Assembly (NCBI RefSeq): GCF_012940005.1
Contig: NZ_SPMX01000006.1
Span: 186,001-250,000 of the forward strand
From: Candidatus Accumulibacter contiguus
GTDB lineage: Bacteria > Pseudomonadota > Gammaproteobacteria > Burkholderiales > Rhodocyclaceae
Direction of reading: 5' to 3'
DNA: 64,000 bases
A program made the translations under genes and the position numbers. The notes beneath the pieces were generated by a model. That model made no database searches. It was not told the origin of the DNA and saw only the letters and a list, made by a program, of their open reading frames with translations. Shown piece by piece: positions 16,428 to 24,173 of this stretch. The first letter of the stretch is position 1, and each line of letters opens with the position of its first letter.

Positions 16428-17093
16428 TCATGGCTCGACCGACAAGGCATAGCCCAGACCGCGCAAGGTGGTGATCGCTGCGCCCGAGCCTTCGAGTTTC
16501 TTGCGCAGGCGATGGACATAGATTTCGATGCTCTCGATACGTGCTTCGGAGTCGAATTCGAACACCCGGTTGAATACCGCTTCGCGTGCCACAGGACGGC
16601 CTAGGCGCGCTGCCAGGACCTCCAAGAGCGCCAGTTCGCGCGGCGTAAGAACCAGGGGCTTGCCGGCCAGCGAGACCTCGCGGGTCAGCGTATCCAGCGT
16701 CAACTTGCCAATCTTCATCTGCGGCGTCTGCCCATTGGCGCGACGCAAGAGTGCCTTGATGCGCGCTTCGAGTTCGTCCAGTTCGAAAGGTTTGGGCAAA
16801 TAGTCGTCGGCACCCAGATTGAGGCCGAGTACGCGATCATCCTTGGTTCCGCGTGCGGTCAGGACCAATACCGGTGTCGTGTCGCCACGTCCGCGCAGAC
16901 GCTGCAACACATCGATCCCGTCCAGTTTGGGCAGCGACAGGTCGAGAATGACCAGGTCGTAGCGGTGGGTTGCCAGCGCAAGATCGGCTTGGTCACCACG
17001 ATCGAGGTGCTCGACGACATAGCCCGAGTGGGTCAGCCAGTCGAGTAGCCATTTGGCCAGTTCGGAATGGTCTTCGACTAGGAGCAGGCGCAT
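16428..17093 (-). CDS. OmpR-family response regulator, TctD-like
   Basis: This 221-residue regulator has a receiver domain (acidic pocket LLLVEDH, phosphoacceptor in LVILDLSLPKLDG near residue 51, LTARG, Lys in YLPKPF) and a winged-helix DNA-binding domain (LTPRELALLEVL through RLRKKLEGSGAAITTLRGLGYAL). It is the first gene of the minus-strand pair with the kinase at 14954-16387. The leader contains the diverged inverted repeat at 17108-17160, similar to the one before the ABC permease gene. Confidence 0.92.
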   Translation of the reverse strand: MRLLLVEDHSELAKWLLDWLTHSGYVVEHLDRGDQADLALATHRYDLVILDLSLPKLDGIDVLQRLRGRGDTTPVLVLTARGTKDDRVLGLNLGADDYLPKPFELDELEARIKALLRRANGQTPQMKIGKLTLDTLTREVSLAGKPLVLTPRELALLEVLAARLGRPVAREAVFNRVFEFDSEARIESIEIYVHRLRKKLEGSGAAITTLRGLGYALSVEP

Positions 17094-17107
17094 GGGAGAT
17101 CGCTCAA

Positions 17108-17400
17108 ATGGTCATGATTTTGCAAGACACCCCCGATGATGACAGTCATGACCGTTTCCCTCCCTTGCAGGGCGCATTCCGGCTTGCACGCCGGAATCGT
17201 TCGATGGGCGCAGAGCATGCTCTGCGAATTCCCCATCTCGCCCCCGGTCCCTCCCACGGCCCACGCTGCATCGCGGGCCGGTTGCGGCGGCGCGGAGCAA
17301 TGCTCCGCGAAACCCCGCCTTCGCCCCCGCGAGGAGGGAGGGGAGCCCTTCGACAAGGCTCAGGGCTGGATTCGAGAGTCGCTCACAACTTTCATAGTAA
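17108..17400. repeat. Intergenic repeat, copy B
   Basis: The inverted repeat GGTCATGA (17110-17117) / TCATGACC (17146-17153) and the 50 bases around it match copy A at 3774-3826. Further pieces (a GAGGAGGGAGGGGAG stretch at 17331-17345 and a degenerate GAGTCGCTCACAACTTTC at 17378) match the rest of copy A, separated by extra sequence. It begins about 15 bases upstream of the TctD-like start codon. Confidence 0.55.
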
Positions 17401-17419
17401 CGGGATTTCGGATTATCGT

Positions 17420-17745
17420 GCTTTGTGCGGCGTATTGCGATGACCTGAGTTTGGCGACAGCTCTGACGCATGCCCTGCGGTCGAAACGTGCTCTGTAGAT
17501 TGATGCGCAGTAGCGGGTGCCAGCCCAGCGCCTGAATCGCCTGGAAAAGCTATTGGGCATACAAGCCTCGATCGGCGAGGACGATCACGGTCCAGCCGGG
17601 TGGTCCGACGGCACTGAAGTGTTTCAGTAAGGCCAGCCATTTGACGCCATCTCCCCGCAGTAACTGCTCGCATCCACGGCGAATGGTTCGCTCTCCCAGG
17701 CCCGTTGCTTCAGCCACTGCCTGAATTCCACCGTGCCTAGCATGA
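17420..17745 (-). pseudogene. Transposase remnant (DDE, IS4-like)
   Basis: On the minus strand the sequence reads GDGVKWLALLKHFSAVGPPG, then WTVIVLADRGLYAQ, an in-frame TAG near 17550, then LFQAIQALGWHPLLRIN and FRPQG. The VIVLADRGLYA...LGW..LLRIN pattern is that of IS4-type DDE transposases. Both ends are missing and a stop interrupts it, so it is inactive. Confidence 0.65.
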
Positions 17746-17856
17746 ACCCCACCCTTTGGAAGACGAAAAACCGATGGAATCTCAAGTACTGTGGCGACTG
17801 AAAGACGGTCGCCAACCGTCTGCTTGTCTGAAAGCCGATGGCTGTAAAAAGATCAG

Positions 17857-17959
17857 TGTCGAAAGTCCGGCGACTGTGCTCTGTCGGCATGTGAAAAAAT
17901 CCATAAAACCAATGCATTATAAATCAACGAAAAGCCGCTTTCGCTGGTACGGAACATGC
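17857..17959 (+). promoter_or_regulatory. Sigma-54-like promoter with upstream activator-like site
   Basis: TGGTAC-GGAAC-ATGC (17945-17959) keeps the essential GG and GC ten bases apart. TGTCGAAAGTCCGGCGAC at 17857 lies 87 bases upstream of it, the same spacing as at 14710/14622 and 18498/18586. An AT-rich stretch lies between. It would start transcription near 17970, ahead of the small gene at 18048. Confidence 0.5.
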
Positions 17960-18047
17960 TGAGTAAGAGGTGCCAAAGCCGATCAATGGCTTCCTCGGCA
18001 AACTGGATGAAACCGCTCAGCACACTACACCGGAAGGATTGACCATC

Positions 18048-18239
18048 ATGACGCTCAACCAGACTCAGGAAGATCTCCTGGAAACCACTCCGCTGCTCAG
18101 TCGATTATTCGAGGTGCTCCCGATGGCACGTGCCTGCGATCTCCACCAGAGACTCCAGGCCGGACGAACCGACCGGGAAACCCGTGAACTGCTGCGAACA
18201 GCACTGTCTCTCTGCGAGCAATCGCGAAAAATGAACTGA
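18048..18239 (+). CDS. Small hypothetical protein (63 residues)
   Basis: I start this frame at ATG 18048 with AAGGA nine bases upstream. A longer frame begins at 17970, but that start would fall at the predicted transcription start. The product (MTLNQTQEDLLETTPLLSRL... ending QSRKMN) is helical and soluble, with an Arg-rich middle (QRLQAGRTDRETRELLR). I do not recognise it. The sigma-54-like promoter upstream and the strong inverted repeat about 65 bases downstream (18304-18372) make it look like an independent transcription unit. Confidence 0.45.
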   Translation: MTLNQTQEDLLETTPLLSRLFEVLPMARACDLHQRLQAGRTDRETRELLRTALSLCEQSRKMN

Positions 18240-18303
18240 ACGACGCCCCGCTCTGCCAGGGCTATGCCGAGTACGTTCCCTGAGCACCCTTCGGAAAGCA
18301 GAT

Positions 18304-18372
18304 CCGCAGGATGTGCTGACCGAAGCGCATCGATCACGATTGATGCGCTTCGTTCCTCAGCACATCCTGCGG
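18304..18372. repeat. 69-base near-perfect inverted repeat
   Basis: Outer arms of 16 bp (18304-18319 and 18357-18372) are perfect. Inner arms of 15 bp (18321-18335 and 18338-18352) have one mismatch that forms a G-T wobble. It could fold as a long hairpin downstream of the small gene, either a terminator-like or processing structure or a mobile palindromic element. Confidence 0.75.
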
Positions 18373-18497
18373 GCTACGAGAAAAGCCGGCCTTGCCGCCG
18401 CTCCCACTGAATTCACGTAACAGCTGTGCAACTTCTGGCAGCCGCTTCTTTGTCGCCCTCTGGGCTTCGGAAATCCGAGGGAGGAAGAACAGGTGGC

Positions 18498-18601
18498 GTC
18501 GGAATTTCTGCAACCATGCGCTGACTTGATTGAAAAAAACTGCACAACATCAACGGCTTGAAACTTTACAGAATACCAGCTCCGCTGGCACGGTATGTGC
18601 G
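18498..18601 (+). promoter_or_regulatory. Sigma-54-like promoter with upstream activator-like site for the 18642-21956 operon
   Basis: TGGCAC-GGTAT-GTGC (18586-18600) retains the -24 GG and -12 GC with one mismatch from consensus. GTCGGAATTTCTGCA at 18498 lies 88 bases upstream and shares nine bases with the site before the PEP-CTERM-type gene (30657). The operon's first start codon is at 18642. Confidence 0.55.
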
Positions 18602-18641
18602 TAGTAATTGGTCATCACGCTTTTGCCTAGAGGGAGGAAAT

Positions 18642-19409
18642 ATGAACCTGCCAGACGAGTTGGACCCGCGGGTCATCCGGCTGGAGAAGCTGATCAAAGG
18701 CATCGGCCTTGCCGCGGTAGCGGTAGCGGCTTCAAGCGCGGTCATTGCTGTCGGCGCGTCGGTCGTTGCGGCTTCGGCAATCGCTCTTGTCGCCCTGGCG
18801 GCCGTGAATTTCGCCGTGCCGGTGGGTGCGCGCTATCTCGCGCTGAAGAAGCAGCAAGCGCTTACCAGGCTTGCCGAGGTTTTCTCGGAAGAGACGATTC
18901 GCGAGGACGAAAGACAGGAAGCCGAGCGAATCAAGGATCTCGAACAGTCCTACAAGACCTCTCGATCCGAGATCGAAGGAGCGCAGGAGGAACTTCGTTC
19001 CCAGATGAGTTGTGCAAGTGACGAAGAGCAAACCATGCTCGAGTCGCAAATCCGGGCGCTGCAAGACGTCATCGAGAACGCCGAGGAAATGCTGCGGCAG
19101 CGCAAGGTGGACTTCTGCGAGCTGCAGCGGGTGAACAAACTCTATATCGCCTTCCATCGGTCCGCAGCAGCGATGGAAAGAACGCAGGGCGCCGAACGTA
19201 ATCCAGCGGAATTTCAGCGTATCGAGACGGCGCGCGCCGGCATCAAGCAGCGTTTGCGCCAAGCGCTGGCCGGCAAGACCATTGAACAGATGAATGCGCA
19301 GATGCGGCCGAAATCCGACTTGCAACGGGTCGCGCAAATGGGCAATTCACGACCGCTTGTCTCGCCGGTCAGAATCAAGGAGGAACCGAATGTTCCGCGT
19401 CATCGCTAG
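18642..19409 (+). CDS. Membrane protein with long coiled coil, unknown function
   Basis: This 255-residue protein starts at ATG 18642 with a strong GGGAGGAAAT site. Residues 22-65 form two adjacent hydrophobic helices (AAVAVAASSAVIAVGASVV, ALVALAAVNFAVPVG). Residues 75-180 are a charged coiled coil (ERIKDLEQSYKTSRSEIEGA, LESQIRALQDVIENAEEML), and a basic tail follows. No known domain was recognised. It heads a plus-strand operon with a small membrane protein, a TAXI binding protein and a GRDP/TIGR04222 fusion, so it may organise a membrane complex. It overlaps the next gene by 20 bases. Confidence 0.65.
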   Translation: MNLPDELDPRVIRLEKLIKGIGLAAVAVAASSAVIAVGASVVAASAIALVALAAVNFAVPVGARYLALKKQQALTRLAEVFSEETIREDERQEAERIKDLEQSYKTSRSEIEGAQEELRSQMSCASDEEQTMLESQIRALQDVIENAEEMLRQRKVDFCELQRVNKLYIAFHRSAAAMERTQGAERNPAEFQRIETARAGIKQRLRQALAGKTIEQMNAQMRPKSDLQRVAQMGNSRPLVSPVRIKEEPNVPRHR

Positions 19410-19518
19410 CATCATCGTCATCACCTGCATCGCGCTGGTCGCGTATCTGTCTCAATCGCCAGTCGACCACCCGAACAGCAGCATGACTACCTCGCCGCCG
19501 CGCCAATTCAACGACTGA
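19390..19518 (+). CDS. Small single-pass membrane or secreted protein (42 residues)
   Basis: The start at 19390 has AAGGAGG upstream, an excellent ribosome site embedded in the end of the previous gene. The product begins MFRVIASIIVITCIALVAYL, a signal or anchor helix with a Cys near residue 13, and has a short Pro/Ser-rich polar tail. Function unknown. The strong ribosome site and tight operon spacing support expression. Confidence 0.6.
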   Translation: MFRVIASIIVITCIALVAYLSQSPVDHPNSSMTTSPPRQFND

Positions 19519-19530
19519 AGGAGCATTCTG

Positions 19531-20469
19531 ATGAGACGACAAGAGCTTTTGTTCCTGGTGGCGACCCTGCTCATCTCGGCGTTCGCCGAGGCACAGATCG
19601 TGCTGGGCACCGGCGGGAGCGACGGAACGTACTTCGCCATGGCCAACGACATGATCAAGCGCTGTGGGGCCACGGTGACGATCAGCGTCAAGGAGACCGA
19701 GGGTTCGCAAGCCAATCTCCAGGGCATCATCGACAACTTGCTCACCGCCGGCATTGTCCAGTTTGATGTCATGCGCTACTACGACGACAAGGATCCGGCC
19801 ATGGCTCGTGTCAAGGTCCTGTTTCCTCTCAACGAAGAAGAAATCCATCTCGTCGCCGTCAATAAGACGACCAAGGAGGACAGCTTCCTGGGGCTGTCAT
19901 TCGCTCAGAAATCACTCGAGATCGAATCGCTGAAGGATCTTGCCGGCAAGACGGTCGTCGCGTGGGGAGGATCGCACCTGAGTGCCGAATATTTCCAGTA
20001 CAAGCTGAAGATTCCTTTCAACCTCGTTGATCTCACCAGGGAAAAGAACCCATCGGCGGTGGCGGCGAAGATGTTGCTCGATGGACAGGCGCAAGCCCTG
20101 TTCGCGGTCGGCGGTGCGCCGCTGAAGTGGCTGCGGGATGAAAAGGTCTTCGGCAAGCAATTCAAGCTCGTTTCGATGGGTAGCGACGTGCTCGACCAGG
20201 TGAAGGGAACCTACAACGGGGCCAGGCTCAATTACCCGAACCTGGCCAATGGCCAGGTTCCGACCCTGTCGGTGCAGGCGCTTTTTGTGACGCGTGACTA
20301 CCGCACGCCGGACAGAGCGACGGCTCTCGTGAAACTCAAGCAGTGCGTTATCGAGAACATCGACCATTTGCGCGACATGCCAGGCACGCATCCCAAATGG
20401 CGAGCGGTGAACCCTGGGCGACCGTTTGAGCGCTGGGCCAACTACCAAGCGCTTACCAGCAGGAAATAG
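19531..20469 (+). CDS. TAXI-family (TRAP transporter) periplasmic solute-binding protein
   Basis: This 312-residue protein has a signal peptide (MRRQELLFLVATLLISAFAEA) followed by the TAXI/NMT1-like start IVLGTGGSDGTYFAMANDM. ETEGSQANLQGIIDN and the typical order of hinge segments (LAGKTVVAWGG, ALFAVGGAPLKWLRD) follow. Such proteins usually deliver glutamate or organic acids to a fused DctQM permease, but none is present here, so it may instead act as a sensor partner for a neighbour, perhaps the DctB-like kinase at 22264. AAGGAG precedes ATG 19531. Confidence 0.82.
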   Translation: MRRQELLFLVATLLISAFAEAQIVLGTGGSDGTYFAMANDMIKRCGATVTISVKETEGSQANLQGIIDNLLTAGIVQFDVMRYYDDKDPAMARVKVLFPLNEEEIHLVAVNKTTKEDSFLGLSFAQKSLEIESLKDLAGKTVVAWGGSHLSAEYFQYKLKIPFNLVDLTREKNPSAVAAKMLLDGQAQALFAVGGAPLKWLRDEKVFGKQFKLVSMGSDVLDQVKGTYNGARLNYPNLANGQVPTLSVQALFVTRDYRTPDRATALVKLKQCVIENIDHLRDMPGTHPKWRAVNPGRPFERWANYQALTSRK

Positions 20470-20561
20470 TGCCGACAGAGAGCACAGCCGTACCACCACA
20501 GCGGCCACGGTACGCCACGCAAGACACGGCCGCTGCGCACACGACGACAAAAGGAGCGACG

Positions 20562-21956
20562 ATGCCTGAATTCACTGCCTGGCCCGTGGAGGCAATAGCC
20601 CTTTGGCGGCGGCTGTCCGCCCATTCCTTCGAAAACCCGGAAGACGGTATCGACTTGACTCGCCGCCTGGCGCGCGAACAGGGTTGGACCATCGAGCGAG
20701 CGCGCGGCGCGATCGACGAGTACCGCCGCTTCTGCTTCCTCTGCTGTGTCGCCGAGGAACCCTTGACCCCGAGCCAGAAGGTCGACGAGGTCTGGCACCT
20801 GCACCTCATCCATACGCACGACTACTGGCAGCAGTTCTGCCCACAAGTGCTCGGCACGCCCCTGCATCATGGGCCGACCCGGGGTGGACAGACAGAGCAG
20901 CGGCGTTACCGGGAGCAGTACGCGCGCACCCTGGCCGCTTATGAATGTTGGTTTGGTCCGCCGCCGCTCGACTTCTGGCCTGCGAGTCGAGAGTGCATCG
21001 CGAACTCGGCGCCAATCCGGCGGGTCGATCTGCGCCGCCATCTGGTCCTGCCGCGCCCGCGTCTGCCAGGCCGACGCGGGTTACTGGCAGGGATCGGCCT
21101 GGTCCTCGGCGCTCTGACAACGGCAGCGGCTGCTCCGTTCTCATCCACGACACTGACTGCTGCGTACATTTGCTTCGTGTGGCTCGGCTTTCTGTGTCTC
21201 TCCAGCACCATCGTCGTTGGCTCCTGGCTCTGGTCCGCCAGGCTGCGCGAGACAGGTCCTGCGCAGGCGGACGATCTGGACACCTACCAGTTGGCCTACC
21301 TGGCTGGCGGACCCTCGCGCACCATCGACACCGGCGTGACGCAGTTGCTGACGCAGGACAAGGTCTGTGTGCAAGGCAATCCCTTGCGGCTATGCCTGAC
21401 GACGCCAGGCTCGCCGCTACCCGCTCCGCTCGGTGACCTGGGGACGGGCATCGCCCTGGACGGGACGCGCAAGGCGGTGCTCGACAATGCGACAGCATGG
21501 ATTGCGCAGATCCGGGCCAGACTGGTGTCGCGCGGCCTCGCGTTGTCCGTGTCACAGTCCTTGCATATTCGGGTGATGGGCGCCACGCCGGTCCTGGCGG
21601 TCGTTGTCTTGGGCCTGATTCTGCTTAAGTGGTGGCATGGCGGCTTCCTGGTCGTAGCAATGATGATGGTGGCTGCCATCGTGGGTCTGTATCGACTGCT
21701 TCATGACCCGATTCGCACTCGCGCCGGCGATCGTGCCCTGAGTGATGCACGGCGCCGCTTCGCGCGGCTGCAACGCGCCCCAGGCGGCGAAGAGTTGGCG
21801 CTCGCAGTGGCCCTGTGGGGCACCGCTGTCCTGGCCCACACCGCCTATGCCGACTACCTCGACGTCCAAGCGCCCAAAACCCATGACGGGGGAGGTTGCG
21901 ACGGCGGTTGCGGCGGCGGTTGCGGCGGTTGCGGCGGTTGCGGCGGCGGTGGATAA
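20562..21956 (+). CDS. GRDP-like domain fused to a TIGR04222-like membrane domain
   Basis: This 464-residue protein carries the GRDP/DUF1399-type motif VDEVWHLHLIHTHDYW near residue 75. Hydrophobic helices follow around residues 170-225, then a segment resembling TIGR04222 membrane proteins (DTYQLAYLAGGPSRTIDTGV near residue 240) and two more helices near 345-380. The C-terminus is a run of Gly/Cys repeats (CGGGCGGCGG type). Start 20562 is set by AAAAGGAGCG upstream and matches the start of the paralogue at 147-935. It is the last gene of the 18642 operon. Role unknown; the Cys-rich tail suggests metal or disulfide chemistry, by inference only. Confidence 0.72.
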   Translation: MPEFTAWPVEAIALWRRLSAHSFENPEDGIDLTRRLAREQGWTIERARGAIDEYRRFCFLCCVAEEPLTPSQKVDEVWHLHLIHTHDYWQQFCPQVLGTPLHHGPTRGGQTEQRRYREQYARTLAAYECWFGPPPLDFWPASRECIANSAPIRRVDLRRHLVLPRPRLPGRRGLLAGIGLVLGALTTAAAAPFSSTTLTAAYICFVWLGFLCLSSTIVVGSWLWSARLRETGPAQADDLDTYQLAYLAGGPSRTIDTGVTQLLTQDKVCVQGNPLRLCLTTPGSPLPAPLGDLGTGIALDGTRKAVLDNATAWIAQIRARLVSRGLALSVSQSLHIRVMGATPVLAVVVLGLILLKWWHGGFLVVAMMMVAAIVGLYRLLHDPIRTRAGDRALSDARRRFARLQRAPGGEELALAVALWGTAVLAHTAYADYLDVQAPKTHDGGGCDGGCGGGCGGCGGCGGGG

Positions 21957-22263
21957 GGCTGAAGGGAGGACAAGCGCATGGCAAACGAATTCCGTCAGGG
22001 GATCCCTATCCTCTTTCAAGTTGCGCAGGAGCCTGTGCCGAATCATGCTCCTTGGTTGCGTAACCGGTTCGCGTCAGGTAGGATCGGTCCTGTGGCGTTC
22101 ATGATGTTGGTCTGGGGGGAGGCCGCCTGCCGGACAGGCTCGCCGACATCCCCAGCTTTCGCCTCCGCAAAAAACAATCCGCCCCGCCACAAGGGTTTGA
22201 CTAGAAGCCTGCTCTTGTATCTCTGGTTTGAGTGTCCCTGGCTTGCATCCATCCGGAATCACC
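21957..22263. other. Intergenic region, nothing recognised
   Basis: These 307 bases lie between the GRDP/TIGR04222 gene and the DctB-like kinase. I see no convincing gene, terminator or sigma-54 site in them. Confidence 0.4.
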
Positions 22264-24147
22264 ATGCCTGAACCCGACCAGCGTTCACTTCGTTTGCCGA
22301 AGCGGCAGCATGCACTGCTCGTCATTGGCCTGCTGGCGGCATGGCTGCTGGTCGGTCTGTTGGCCTTCAAGATCTCCGAGACGCAGGGCCTCAAGCAACT
22401 GCACGAGGCGACCAGCCACCAACTGGACCTGCTCGCCGCGGCCATCGACAACGAGGTCACGCGCCATGCCTCGATAGCGAGCGCAGTGTCCCTGAGCACG
22501 GATGTGCGAGCCTTGCTGCAGGCCCCCGCCAAAGAAAAACACCTCGTCCAGGCAGCAGCCAACCACTTTCTGGAAATGCTGAACGACCACCTCGGCGGAC
22601 CCGCCATCTTCGTGCTCGGCACGACGGGACTCGTGGTCGCATCCAGTGATACGAACATCTCAGACACTCTGCTGGGTGCCGATCTCTCTGGCATGCCATT
22701 TTTTCAGGGCGCGCTGGCCGGCACGCCTGTGCGCCATTATGCGATTGACCACGTCAGCAAGGAACCCGGTTTTTTTATTGCCCTGCCGATCCTCGACGAG
22801 CAACATGACTGGCAGGTGATTGGCGTGGCCGTCGTCAAATGGAGGGTGCGCGAGGCGGAGCGACGCTTGCTGGCGCAGGAAGTACCGACGCTGATCGTCG
22901 ACGCCAATGGCATCGTCCTGCTCGCTTCGCTGCCGGAGTACCGCTATGCCACCTTGCAGCGGTATCCGCGCGAAACGCTGGCGCGTATCAGCCGCGAACA
23001 ATTCGCCGGGGAAGTGCTCGGGGCAACCGTGCTCGACATCGACATCCGTGCCGCTGAAGAAGGCGTTACCGTTCCTTCGGTATGGCAAGCGGGCAACGCA
23101 CTCGACACCTTTGAGGGAACGAGATCCTATCTCGCGTTGAGTCGCCGTCTACCGGAAACAGCCTGGCGCATCGTCGTTTTCTCCGATCTGCGCCCGGTGA
23201 CCGTACTCGCCTTGACCCACGCCACCCTCGCTGCGGCCGCTTTTGGCTGCCTGCTGCTCGGCCTGCTCTATCTTGATCAGAGTCGCCGGATGGCGCGCGG
23301 TCGGCGCAAGGCGCTGGCCATGCTGGAGAGGGCCAATCAGGAACTCGAGGGCAAGGTTGCGGCGCGAACCATCGACCTTTCGGAGGCTGTCCGGCGCCTG
23401 GAATGTGAAGTTGCGGAACGCCTGCGTGCCGAGCAGACGCTGCGCGCTGCCCAGGACGAACGCATCCACTCCGCCAAGCTGGCCGTGCTTGGGAAGATGG
23501 CGACCGGCATCGTGCACGAACTCAGCCAACTGCTCGGAGCCATCGGCACGCTGTCGACCAACGCCATCGAGTACATGCGCCGCGGCGATCAGGCAACGGC
23601 GGCGGAGAATCTTGGCATCGTCGGCCAGTTGTCGGAAACAATGGGCGACATCATCACGCCGCTGAAAACCTTCGCCCGCAAATCGCCAGCGACACCGAGT
23701 GCGGTCGATGTGGCGCAGGCCGTCGATGCGGCGCTCTTTCTGTTCGCGCAGCGCCTGGAGAACATTGAAGTCAAACTGCCGGCCACTTCCTGGATCGCCT
23801 GGTGCGATCGGAACAGCCTGCAACTGGTGCTGGTGAACCTGATCGGCAATGCCATCGACGCGATGGTCGGGCAACCGGTGCGGCGACTGAGCTTTGCCAT
23901 CGCGCCGGCCGGCGAGGGGCGGCTGGCGCTCTCGGTCACCGACAGCGGCAGCGGGTTGTCGCCGCAAACGCGGGCGCATCTGTTCGAGCCCTTTTTCACC
24001 ACCAAACCGGCGGGCAGCGGCCTGGGGCTGGGGCTGACCCTGTCGCGCGACATCCTGCATGATTTCGGTGGCGACCTGCTGGGCGAGCCGGCCCCCGGTG
24101 GTGGCGCACGCTTTATCGTTGTGCTGCCGGTCACCCCAAATTCCTGA
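22264..24147 (+). CDS. Sensor histidine kinase, DctB-like
   Basis: This 627-residue kinase has a TM helix near residues 18-38, a large periplasmic double-cache-like sensor region (to about residue 305), a second TM helix near 320-340 and a coiled coil. The phosphoacceptor motif is MATGIVHELSQLL (His near residue 418), and the ATPase boxes NLIGNAIDAM, DSGSGLS and GSGLGLGLTL follow. DctB-type kinases sense dicarboxylates and phosphorylate DctD. Here the HELSQ motif replaces the usual HELNQPL, but the key His is present. It is followed after 26 bases by the partner regulator. Confidence 0.88.
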   Translation: MPEPDQRSLRLPKRQHALLVIGLLAAWLLVGLLAFKISETQGLKQLHEATSHQLDLLAAAIDNEVTRHASIASAVSLSTDVRALLQAPAKEKHLVQAAANHFLEMLNDHLGGPAIFVLGTTGLVVASSDTNISDTLLGADLSGMPFFQGALAGTPVRHYAIDHVSKEPGFFIALPILDEQHDWQVIGVAVVKWRVREAERRLLAQEVPTLIVDANGIVLLASLPEYRYATLQRYPRETLARISREQFAGEVLGATVLDIDIRAAEEGVTVPSVWQAGNALDTFEGTRSYLALSRRLPETAWRIVVFSDLRPVTVLALTHATLAAAAFGCLLLGLLYLDQSRRMARGRRKALAMLERANQELEGKVAARTIDLSEAVRRLECEVAERLRAEQTLRAAQDERIHSAKLAVLGKMATGIVHELSQLLGAIGTLSTNAIEYMRRGDQATAAENLGIVGQLSETMGDIITPLKTFARKSPATPSAVDVAQAVDAALFLFAQRLENIEVKLPATSWIAWCDRNSLQLVLVNLIGNAIDAMVGQPVRRLSFAIAPAGEGRLALSVTDSGSGLSPQTRAHLFEPFFTTKPAGSGLGLGLTLSRDILHDFGGDLLGEPAPGGGARFIVVLPVTPNS

Positions 24148-24173
24148 ACGACATCCCTTGCAAAGGCTTTGTG

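Noticed and set aside
21978-22271. Open frame of 97 codons between the GRDP fusion and the DctB-like gene
   Set aside because: There is no clear ribosome site at a suitable distance, the composition is that of non-coding sequence, and it overlaps the kinase start in another frame.
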